This document shows positions 1-5,977 of a stretch of DNA of 6,687 bases, piece by piece. How positions within the stretch are numbered: the first letter of the stretch is position 1; every line of letters starts with the position of its first letter. The stretch is from NCBI GenBank assembly GCA_937922775.1, contig CALAKE010000093.1, forward strand, positions 1 through 6,687. Reading direction: 5' to 3'. The translations under genes and the position numbers were made by a program. The notes beneath the pieces were generated by a model, which searched no databases, was not told the origin of the DNA, and saw only the letters and a list, made by a program, of their open reading frames with translations. This DNA is from an uncultured bacterium. Its GTDB lineage: Bacteria > Acidobacteriota > UBA890.

Positions 1-1
1 C

Positions 2-2161
2 GCCTATCGTGGACTGAGTATCAACCTGGTGGGTGGTGAGGTGCCGGTGCGAATTCGAGGCGCTTCGGTGGTGCCAGAGTTCTTCTCGGTGCTCGGGGTG
101 GAAGCCATGATTGGTAGGACTTTTTCGCCCACCCTCGATGCCCCGGAATCGGAGCGCACTGTGGTTCTCGGCCACTCCATCTGGGAGACACAGCTCGGTG
201 GCGATGACGAGATTCTGGGTCGGAGCCTGAAGCTGAACGACGAGCTGTACACCGTGGTTGGTGTCATGCCCGAAGGATTCGATTTTCCGGACGGAGCGGA
301 GCTGTATCTCTCGCCCCACTACCGGGTTCCGGACCCGCCATTCGACCTGGGCGAAGACCCGGCCGATAACCGCGGCGCCCAGTACTTGAGCGTCGTCGGG
401 CGACTGCGGACTGGCGTGGAGTTGGAGCAAGCGCAGGCGGAGCTCGACATTGTCGCGGCTCAAATTGCGGAGGCCTTTCCGAGCTCCAGCGGGGCAGAGG
501 GGCTCGTGGCGGTACCCTTGCACGACACCTTGGTGAATAACGCTCGGCCCCTTCTGTATGTGCTTCTCGGCGCCGTCAGCTTCGTGCTCCTGATCGCCTG
601 TGCCAACGTGGCCAGCCTCCTGATCGTACGGGCGACGCGGAAGGAAAAAGAGCTCGCTATCCGCAGAGCCTTGGGCGCCGGCGCGGGGCGCATCGTTCGC
701 CAGCTTCTGACCGAGAGTATTTTGCTGGCACTGATTGCCGGTGTGTTCGGTGTCGTCTTGGCGCTGTGGGGGACGGATCTGCTCCTGTTGCTCGCTCCGG
801 CAGAGATCCCCAGGGCCGAGGAGGTTGGCGTTGATCTCAGGGTTCTGGGCTTCACCTTTCTCATCGTTGTCGGCACGGGTGTTCTGTTCGGCATGGCCCC
901 CGTCCCCCAGGTTTCGCGGGATGACCTGCAGTCGACGATCAAGGACGGGACAGCACGAATCGCGGGGCACAGCGGCAACCGCCTTCGGAAGACACTGATC
1001 GTCGGAGAAGTGGCGATTTCATTCCTGTTGGTCGTCGGGGCCGGGTTGATGGGCCGAACGTTCTTCTCGCTGGCAGCCGTGGACCCAGGCTTCGACAGCA
1101 GCAACACGCTCGCTGTCCATATGGCTCTTCCCGAGAGCAAGTACTCCGAGGATCACGAGTTCCTGGCGTTCTACGACGGCGTGCTCAACCGGGTACAGGC
1201 GATGCCGGGCGTCGAATCGGCGGCAATGGTTTTGACGCTGCCGATGAACGCGAACATCCGCGGGACCCTCAGCATCACCATCGACGGCGTGCCCAGAATT
1301 CCGGGGGAAGATCTTGTTGCCGGTTTCCAGGTGGTCAGCCCCGACTACTTCCGGACGCTGCACATTCCGCTGCTCAGCGGACGGTTTCTGACGACGGCTG
1401 ACAGCGAGGACGCCCCCCCTGTTCTCCTTATCAATCAGGCCTTCGTCGATCTGCACTTCCCCGACGAGGATCCCCTGGGGAAGAGGATTTCATGGGGTGA
1501 CGGGGAGGGTCCCGACACCACCTGGTCGACCGTGGTCGGCGTCGTTGGCAATACGCTCATGGCCGGTTTGGATGACCAGGCTGAACCCATGACGTATCAG
1601 ACCTACCCACAGGCCTGGCTGCCGTTTTTGACCCTTGTCGTGCGCAGCCATGGCGATCCGGCCGCGCTGACGGGTTCGGTGCGAGCTGCCATCCTCGAAG
1701 TCGACCCGGAGCAACCGATCTACGGCGAAACTACACTCGATGAGGCGCTGGCGGGCACCCTCGGAAACCGCCGCTTCAACATGTTGTTGCTCGGAGTATT
1801 CAGCTTCGCCGCGCTGGTGATGGCGGCGGTTGGGCTTTACGGTGTTCTCAGCTTTTCCGTCGAGCAGCGCTCGCGGGAGATCGGCGTTCGCAGGGCGCTC
1901 GGCGCTGAGCAGGGTGCAGTGATCCTGCAGGTGGTCCGCGAGGGCTCGACGCTGGTATTCATCGGGCTCCTCATCGGAGTGGCGGGTTCATTTGCGCTAT
2001 CGGGTGTCGTTTCGAGCCAGATCCACGGCGTGAGCGCAGCCGACCCGGTCAGCTACGCGATGGGGATCCTCATTCTCGGGACGATTGCGCTCCTGGCCTG
2101 TGCGATTCCCGCACTTCGAGCTTCGCGTGTCGACCCGATTGTCGCGCTGAAAAGCGAATAG
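2..2161 (+). CDS. MacB/FtsX-type ABC transporter permease with duplicated core (ADOP-like), 5'-truncated by the window edge
   Basis: Inner-membrane permease of the MacB/FtsX class, with two periplasmic MacB-PCD-like domains and two FtsX-like membrane units in one chain. Members generally act with a separate ATPase to move substrates or transmit force across the envelope; the substrate here is unknown. The frame is open to the left edge, so the true start lies upstream; 719 residues are visible, numbered from the first codon. A periplasmic domain (about 1-180) precedes four predicted helices (about 185-209, 240-265, 280-300, 333-355). The cytoplasmic signature IRRALGAGAGRIVRQ follows the first of these. 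A second periplasmic domain (about 360-590) precedes three helices (about 594-618, 650-671, 686-706). Its unit repeats the signature as REIGVRRALGA and ends in ASRVDPIVALKSE, typical of the acidobacterial duplicated orphan permease family. The missing part should be the N-terminal helix and start of the first periplasmic domain. No ATPase gene is in the window. Family call is firm; role is not. Confidence 0.93.
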   Translation, partial: AYRGLSINLVGGEVPVRIRGASVVPEFFSVLGVEAMIGRTFSPTLDAPESERTVVLGHSIWETQLGGDDEILGRSLKLNDELYTVVGVMPEGFDFPDGAELYLSPHYRVPDPPFDLGEDPADNRGAQYLSVVGRLRTGVELEQAQAELDIVAAQIAEAFPSSSGAEGLVAVPLHDTLVNNARPLLYVLLGAVSFVLLIACANVASLLIVRATRKEKELAIRRALGAGAGRIVRQLLTESILLALIAGVFGVVLALWGTDLLLLLAPAEIPRAEEVGVDLRVLGFTFLIVVGTGVLFGMAPVPQVSRDDLQSTIKDGTARIAGHSGNRLRKTLIVGEVAISFLLVVGAGLMGRTFFSLAAVDPGFDSSNTLAVHMALPESKYSEDHEFLAFYDGVLNRVQAMPGVESAAMVLTLPMNANIRGTLSITIDGVPRIPGEDLVAGFQVVSPDYFRTLHIPLLSGRFLTTADSEDAPPVLLINQAFVDLHFPDEDPLGKRISWGDGEGPDTTWSTVVGVVGNTLMAGLDDQAEPMTYQTYPQAWLPFLTLVVRSHGDPAALTGSVRAAILEVDPEQPIYGETTLDEALAGTLGNRRFNMLLLGVFSFAALVMAAVGLYGVLSFSVEQRSREIGVRRALGAEQGAVILQVVREGSTLVFIGLLIGVAGSFALSGVVSSQIHGVSAADPVSYAMGILILGTIALLACAIPALRASRVDPIVALKSE

Positions 2162-2166
2162 AGAAA

Positions 2167-2196
2167 CCCCGACCGAAACAGTGCGCTCGGTCCGGG
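2167..2196 (-). terminator. Possible weak terminator hairpin between convergent genes
   Basis: GACCGA (2171-2176) pairs with TCGGTC (2187-2192) around a 10-nt loop. After one C/C mismatch the stem continues as CCC (2167-2169) with GGG (2194-2196). Read on the minus strand, the hairpin is followed by TTTCTCTATT, a poor T-tract, 14 nt after the beta-propeller stop codon. On the plus strand no T-tract follows. It could end the beta-propeller transcript, but the stem is imperfect and this may be chance. Confidence 0.3.
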
Positions 2197-2209
2197 CATG
2201 CCAGGGCTA

Positions 2210-3625
2210 TCATTCCGGTGAGGGAACCGAGATCGCGACCAGGTGCGATCTCGTGCGGTAGAAGAGCATGCCCTCTGAAATGGCCGGCGTCGCCATGCAC
2301 ACCTCTCCCATGTCGTTGTCCGCAAGGAGCTCGTACTCCGCACCAGCCCTTACGACATATACGTCTCCGTCCTCGCTGGTGAAGTAGACCTTCCCGTCCG
2401 CTGCGACAGGCGACGCGGTGAATCCCGAGCCACCGGGTCCGAGCCGTTGCCGATAGAGGCGGTCGCCCGTCTCTGCGTCATAGACAGCGAGCACGCCGTT
2501 GTCTCTGAGCAGGTAGAGATGGGCGCCGTAGATCACGGGAGTAGGCATATATGCGCCCTCCCGCGGCTGGCTCCAGGCGATGTGCCGGTTCGAGGACGCG
2601 CCGCCCTGGAGCGAGATGTCGCCCGCAGCGGTGGCCCGAATCGCATAGATCGGGGATCCGGTGCCGTGAGAATTAGTGATGAAGACAAGGTCCCCACTCA
2701 CGACGGGAGTAGGTATGGGCACGTCACCGCCTCCCGTCATCCTCCAGAGCTCAGTGCCGGTGCGGGGGTCGTAGCCGCCGATATGGCGGTAGCCGTTGAC
2801 GATGAGTTGCGCTTGCCCCGGCCCATGGCGAACCGCCGGGGTGCTCCACGTGGGCACGTCATCGCGTGCGGTTCTCCACACCTCTGTACCGTCGGCCACG
2901 TCGAACGCAGCGACGAAGGAGTCATTCAGCACATCGGCCTGAATGATCACCATGCCCTGGTGAATAACCGGGGAAGCCGCGAATCCCCATAGAGCGGATG
3001 GCACCTGGAAGAAACCGGATTCGAGCACACCCAGGTTCTTCTGCCACAGCAGATTGCCCTCCATGTCGTAGCTGTACAATCCCTCGGACCCGAAGAACGC
3101 CACGATGTGCTCGCCGTCGGTTGCCAGGGTGGAGTTAGCGTGCGTGGCCTTGGGATGGCGTGGGATCGCCGGTACTCCGCGGTGAGCCTCCCGCTGCCAA
3201 CGCAGCTCGCCCGATCTCTTGTCCAGGCAGATCACCTGCCAGCTATGGACGCTATCGTCCTTCACCGGTTCGATGTCCCCATACAAACCGACGCGCAGTG
3301 ATTCATCGCCCTCAGTCGAAGCAGTGGTGACACAGACCAGATCGCCCCAAATGATGGGACTCGAATGCCCGAGGCCGTCTATCGAGGTTCTCCAGGCGAT
3401 GTTCTGGGAACTCTCGATATTCCAGGTGACGGGGGTAGCGTGGCCCTCGGCGACGCCACTTGCGTTTTCACCCCTGAACCCCGGCCAATTCACACCTCCT
3501 GCGGATTGTGACTGTGGTGAGGCCGTGTGGGGTTGCGCCCGAGCGAACCCGGACGGGGGGGCGACAGCGGCGAGCAGGAGGGTTGAGACGGCGACGATTG
3601 CTCCGGCGGTTTCTCTGAGTTTCAA
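2210..3625 (-). CDS. Exported PQQ-like beta-propeller repeat protein (PQQ_2/BamB-like superfamily)
   Basis: Predicted exported beta-propeller of 471 residues. The N-terminus has a Sec signal peptide: basic n-region (K2, R4), hydrophobic core about 7-22, and a likely cleavage site ARA|Q after residue 30. The mature part opens with NWPGFRGENASG (46-57), typical of PQQ_2-like propellers in environmental bacteria, then IAWRTSIDGLGHSSPIIWGD. Propeller blades recur as 'G-x-x-x-W' turns followed by a 'TPVV-x-GDLVF' type strand: GELRW (139-143), GNLLW (190-194), GTEVW (246-250), GTELW (290-294), then ASPVAADGKVYFTSEDGDVY (404-423). No catalytic quinoprotein residues or haem motif were seen, so a binding or scaffold role is more likely than a dehydrogenase; the ligand is unknown. 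The start is TTG (3623-3625); no ATG or GTG lies in frame between it and the upstream terminator, and GGAGA sits 7 nt before it. The gene converges on the permease gene and is separated from the VWFA-related gene by a terminator, so it probably has its own promoter, though none is obvious. Confidence 0.9.
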   Translation of the reverse strand: MKLRETAGAIVAVSTLLLAAVAPPSGFARAQPHTASPQSQSAGGVNWPGFRGENASGVAEGHATPVTWNIESSQNIAWRTSIDGLGHSSPIIWGDLVCVTTASTEGDESLRVGLYGDIEPVKDDSVHSWQVICLDKRSGELRWQREAHRGVPAIPRHPKATHANSTLATDGEHIVAFFGSEGLYSYDMEGNLLWQKNLGVLESGFFQVPSALWGFAASPVIHQGMVIIQADVLNDSFVAAFDVADGTEVWRTARDDVPTWSTPAVRHGPGQAQLIVNGYRHIGGYDPRTGTELWRMTGGGDVPIPTPVVSGDLVFITNSHGTGSPIYAIRATAAGDISLQGGASSNRHIAWSQPREGAYMPTPVIYGAHLYLLRDNGVLAVYDAETGDRLYRQRLGPGGSGFTASPVAADGKVYFTSEDGDVYVVRAGAEYELLADNDMGEVCMATPAISEGMLFYRTRSHLVAISVPSPE

Positions 3626-3632
3626 GACAGCG

Positions 3633-3637
3633 TCTCC
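3633..3637 (-). promoter_or_regulatory. Ribosome binding site supporting the TTG start of the beta-propeller gene
   Basis: On the minus strand GGAGA is followed by a 7-nt spacer (CGCTGTC) and TTG. This decides the start: the frame stays open further upstream but offers no ATG or GTG, and a proper signal peptide begins exactly at this TTG. Confidence 0.7.
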
Positions 3638-3705
3638 AATCTCGGATGGCCCGAGGTCAGCGCTGAGCGCGAGTTGTTCTGTGGGTGGGGGCCAAGTTGT
3701 ACCAC

Positions 3706-3741
3706 AAAAAACGCCCCGCCCGGTCTCGGGCGGGGCGTTTT
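3706..3741 (-). terminator. Strong intrinsic terminator, probably bidirectional, downstream of the VWFA-related gene
   Basis: A perfect 11-bp GC stem (CGCCCCGCCCG at 3712-3722 with CGGGCGGGGCG at 3727-3737) closes a GTCT tetraloop. A/T flanks extend it by 4 bp (A 3708-3711 with T 3738-3741). On the minus strand the GC stem is followed by six T (complement of A at 3706-3711), so it should end transcription from the VWFA-related gene, whose stop codon lies about 35 nt upstream. On the plus strand it is followed by TTTT, so it may also block transcription from the other side. Its position means the beta-propeller gene is probably not cotranscribed with its neighbour. Confidence 0.9.
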
Positions 3742-3776
3742 ACTACGCGCCGCGCTAGCGACTGTGAGCCGCAGAG

Positions 3777-5459
3777 CTACGGATTGATCGGGATCAGGCT
3801 TGCCTGGGTGGTATCTCCCGCGATGTCGTAGAAAGCCAGAGCCAGCCGCTGTTTCTTGCGCTTCAGTTCGGCCGTGAACTGGTAGGGAATCAGTTGCCCG
3901 GCCGCCAGAGGTGTGTCGCTCGACCAGCCAATGGTGACAGCCTTGACGTCCGAGACAGCTCCATCCTCGTCCATTGACGCGTAAAACAGCACACCGCGGA
4001 CGATGAACTTGCCGTCGCTCATGACCGACTCGAGGTTGGCACCGTCCAGTACGATTTGGACTGGAACGTTGATGTCGCTGCGGCCCTCGCGCTCGATCTC
4101 GCCGATCACGACGTCGAAATCGTGCATGGTCTCGGGGTCGCGGAACAACAACGATCCCTGCACCGACAGCATGACGGCCTGTTGGGCCGACATGTCGTAG
4201 AAGCTCTGGCGATGACGCACGATCAGATCGGGGTTGGTGGTCTCGATGCGGATCGTGTGGCGCTGATCGTCGCCCTGCCACTCAGGTGTGAAGCTCACCC
4301 AGTAGTAGTTGTCGAGGTCGGCAGCCGCCTCGCTGAGCGCGGTGACGCGCTGGGAGTTGAGCAGAGCCAGGCCGCCGGTTTCCACGGCCACGAACGACAT
4401 CGTGTTGTGAACCTCGCCCTCGAGGAAGAACTGGGACCCCTGGTTCGGGGCCTCTCCTGGGCTCGTTGCGCCCATCGAGGTCTGCATACCCGGCATGTCC
4501 ACGCCGTAGATGGTATAGCCGAGGAGGTTCGCGGTGCTGGCGAGCGGCCCGTAGAGCTCGGTGCCGCCCTGAAACTCCGGTTCGTTGATCATGCGACCCT
4601 GACTGCCGCCGACGTACTGGCCGGGATTGAAGGGCCAACCACCCGAGGCGAGGAGCAGGACATTGCGGCCAGCCGGCACTGTGATCCCGCGCATGGCCGC
4701 CATCGCTGCGCTGACAGCGCCGCGGAGCTGGCTCATGTACAGGTAGGCGTACTGGCGCTCCTGGCCATCGAGGTACCAGATGTCACTGTTGCTCCGACGG
4801 GGGTCGTTCCCATATCCCCCCGCTCTCCGTGGGTCGCTCCACGGATCGTTGAAAGAGTCGTTCGCGGGGCGGTCCCAGACGTCCCAGGTGCTGCGCTCCT
4901 GCCGCCGCTGCAGCCCTCTGGCAGGACGCTCGATCGCCTCCTCGAGAGCTGCGGTAACCTCATCCTGCGAGCTCGTCCAGTCGGTGAGGAGCTCGAGGCC
5001 CTCGCCGTTCCAGGCGATGACGGCGACCTGGTCTTCGGGTCCGATGTTCTGGATCCGATCCTTCAGCGCGTTCAACACCCGACTCTTGTCGTTCGGCATC
5101 GCGAAGAACTCATCGATGAAGATGAGGAGGTTCGCGCCGAGGCGCTGCTCCGCTTCGACAGCCGGATGCGTGGTCTCGCCACCGATAATCGTCCCCTCAC
5201 GAACCTCGGTGAAGAAATCGACATCGACGAGCTCTTCATCTACGTAGAGCCTGAAGTTGTCCTTGCTCAAGCCGGGAATGCGCTCGCCATCACGATTCAT
5301 GACGACCGCTTCGACGTTCATCGCGCGAACAGTGATCTGCTCGGTGTGCTCCTGCGGTAGCTGAGCCGCGCCGCTATTGATCGCGGCGGACAGGCCAACC
5401 GGCAGGCAGAGAACACCAACCAGCGCGATGACCTTGGTGCGCCAAGTCAGTTTTGTCAC
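3777..5459 (-). CDS. Exported VWFA-related protein (acidobacterial VWFA family, TIGR03436-like)
   Basis: Predicted exported protein of 560 residues. The signal peptide has a basic n-region (K3, R7, K9) and a core at about 10-23, with cleavage near 26 or 32; C18 is not in a lipobox (Leu at -1). Residues 42-85 match the N-terminal module of acidobacterial VWFA-related proteins: an MNVEAVVMNRDG strand, then IPGLSKDNFRLYVDEE. The von Willebrand A-like fold spans about 108-325, with strands LGANLLIFID (107-116), VAVIAW (145-150), NVLLLASGG (266-274) and LGYTIYGVDM (313-322). The metal-site motif DxSxS is not kept: D116 is followed by EFF, so metal-dependent adhesion is doubtful. An insertion at about 180-238 is rich in Trp, Arg, Asp and Asn. 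The family's C-terminal strand region follows (YYWVSFTPEW at 385-394, HTIRIETTNPDLIVRHRQSF at 401-420), then a beta-rich tail. GTG is the only usable start, with an in-frame stop 30 nt upstream. Role in the family is unknown; ligand or surface binding is an inference. Confidence 0.9.
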   Translation of the reverse strand: MTKLTWRTKVIALVGVLCLPVGLSAAINSGAAQLPQEHTEQITVRAMNVEAVVMNRDGERIPGLSKDNFRLYVDEELVDVDFFTEVREGTIIGGETTHPAVEAEQRLGANLLIFIDEFFAMPNDKSRVLNALKDRIQNIGPEDQVAVIAWNGEGLELLTDWTSSQDEVTAALEEAIERPARGLQRRQERSTWDVWDRPANDSFNDPWSDPRRAGGYGNDPRRSNSDIWYLDGQERQYAYLYMSQLRGAVSAAMAAMRGITVPAGRNVLLLASGGWPFNPGQYVGGSQGRMINEPEFQGGTELYGPLASTANLLGYTIYGVDMPGMQTSMGATSPGEAPNQGSQFFLEGEVHNTMSFVAVETGGLALLNSQRVTALSEAAADLDNYYWVSFTPEWQGDDQRHTIRIETTNPDLIVRHRQSFYDMSAQQAVMLSVQGSLLFRDPETMHDFDVVIGEIEREGRSDINVPVQIVLDGANLESVMSDGKFIVRGVLFYASMDEDGAVSDVKAVTIGWSSDTPLAAGQLIPYQFTAELKRKKQRLALAFYDIAGDTTQASLIPINP

Positions 5460-5465
5460 TAGAGA

Positions 5466-5476
5466 CTCCTCCTCCT
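5466..5476 (-). promoter_or_regulatory. Very strong Shine-Dalgarno sequence for the GTG start of the VWFA-related gene
   Basis: On the minus strand AGGAGGAGGAG lies 6 nt (TCTCTA) before GTG. The three overlapping GGAG cores give several possible pairings with the 16S rRNA tail and predict efficient initiation despite the GTG codon. The in-frame TAG at 5487-5489 excludes a longer protein. Confidence 0.85.
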
Positions 5477-5583
5477 GTTGGTGAAACTAAGGCCGGAGAC
5501 TTGGGCAGCGCTCGCCGCTCTCATGACGAATGACAGCGAACCTTGCGCTCCGAATACTCTGTCTCCGAAGAATGATTGATCCT

Positions 5584-5599
5584 GGAATCGAACGATTCC
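5584..5599. repeat. Perfect inverted repeat GGAATCG-AA-CGATTCC, possible operator
   Basis: Seven-base arms (5584-5590 and 5593-5599) face each other across a 2-bp centre, the geometry of a binding site for a dimeric regulator. It lies about 125 bp upstream of the GTG of the VWFA-related gene. The two-base centre is too tight for an RNA hairpin with the full stem, which favours a DNA site. No second copy was noticed in the window, so function is unproven. Confidence 0.4.
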
Positions 5600-5607
5600 C
5601 AAAGATT

Positions 5608-5626
5608 GTGCGCAATGATAGCGCAC
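5608..5626. repeat. Inverted repeat GTGCGC-N7-GCGCAC, possible operator or hairpin
   Basis: Six-base perfect arms (5608-5613 and 5621-5626) flank AATGATA. It begins 8 bp after the previous inverted repeat, so the two could form a compound regulatory site for the leftward gene. As RNA it would be a short stable hairpin, but no T-tract follows on either strand, so it is not a terminator. Confidence 0.35.
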
Positions 5627-5799
5627 TGGATGTCCCGGGGTCACGCGACTGCTGATTTCTTGCTGTTTGAAGGATGACGATCGATTTCTGGGATCTCCGA
5701 TCAGGTCAGATAACCTGCCCGCTCCTGGACGAGAGCCATTCTTCCCCGGATAAAGAGTCTGGTCTGCGTGTAAGGGAGATTAAGTGTTTAAAAGTGACT

Positions 5800-5805
5800 T
5801 ATAAT
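5800..5805 (+). promoter_or_regulatory. Possible -10 element (TATAAT) for the rightward gene
   Basis: A perfect TATAAT lies in the AT-rich part of the intergenic region, about 170 nt before the GTG at 5978. No good -35 box sits 16-18 nt upstream (the bases there are around AGATTA) and no TG extension precedes it. A second candidate, TATAGT at 5860-5865, also lacks a clear -35. Transcription from here would give a leader of roughly 165 nt. Confidence 0.3.
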
Positions 5806-5872
5806 ATGCGTAATCGCTTTATCATGACTTTTGGCTTTTTTGTATAGGTGTTGTTGGGCTATAGTCGCATTA

Positions 5873-5890
5873 AGTGGACGGATATCCACT
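5873..5890. repeat. Short dyad AGTGGA-N6-TCCACT upstream of the rightward gene
   Basis: Six-base perfect arms (5873-5878 and 5885-5890) flank CGGATA. It lies 8 bp after TATAGT (5860-5865), where a start-site-proximal operator or a small leader hairpin could sit, and 87 bp before the GTG start. Arms this short can arise by chance. Confidence 0.25.
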
Positions 5891-5966
5891 GCTTCGGGTG
5901 CGGTTACAGGGGCCCGACAGTACACTGAAACGAGTGAACTCTCTGCTGCATACAGCGGACTTCAGC

Positions 5967-5971
5967 GGGAG
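5967..5971 (+). promoter_or_regulatory. Ribosome binding site supporting the GTG start of the acidic-protein gene
   Basis: GGGAG lies 6 nt (AAAATC) before GTG at 5978. The frame is open further upstream, but no in-frame ATG or GTG occurs in the roughly 100 nt checked, so this site fixes the start. Confidence 0.65.
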
Positions 5972-5977
5972 AAAATC

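Larger units (their letters stand above)
5477..5966. other. Intergenic region between two divergent genes
   Basis: About 490 bp with no convincing gene. It must hold the promoters of the VWFA-related gene (leftward) and the acidic-protein gene (rightward). The left half is of mixed composition and carries two adjacent inverted repeats at 5584-5599 and 5608-5626. The stretch at about 5770-5875 is markedly AT-rich against the GC-rich genes around it and holds TATAAT (5800-5805), a run of six T (5836-5841) and TATAGT (5860-5865). A 6-bp dyad follows at 5873-5890. No tRNA, recognisable riboswitch, mobile-element end or tandem repeat was found. Confidence 0.75.

Noticed and set aside
460..1140. 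Open frame of 226 codons antisense to the permease gene
   Set aside because: The plus-strand frame carries clear permease signatures; the antisense product is a Ser/Arg/Thr-rich shadow.
3622..4281. Open frame of 219 codons on the minus strand across the end of the VWFA-related gene and the terminator
   Set aside because: It runs through the hairpin and overlaps the real gene in another frame; the Arg/Pro/His-rich product has no recognisable feature.
4056..5360. Long open frame (434 codons) on the plus strand opposite the VWFA-related gene
   Set aside because: It mirrors a well-supported gene with signal peptide, family motifs and strong ribosome binding site. Its translation shows no domain and the composition of a reverse-strand shadow in GC-rich DNA.
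5577..5607. TTCGATTCC on the minus strand resembling a tRNA T-loop
   Set aside because: The T-stem does not pair (AATCG would have to pair with CCAGG), and no acceptor, D or anticodon arms can be placed around it. The likeness comes from the 16-bp palindrome.
5459..5644. Open frame of 61 codons ending in TAG that overlaps the GTG of the VWFA-related gene (TAGTG), as in a coupled leader peptide
   Set aside because: It starts with GTG without a ribosome binding site, runs through both inverted repeats and has no protein-like feature. The downstream gene has its own very strong site and needs no coupling.
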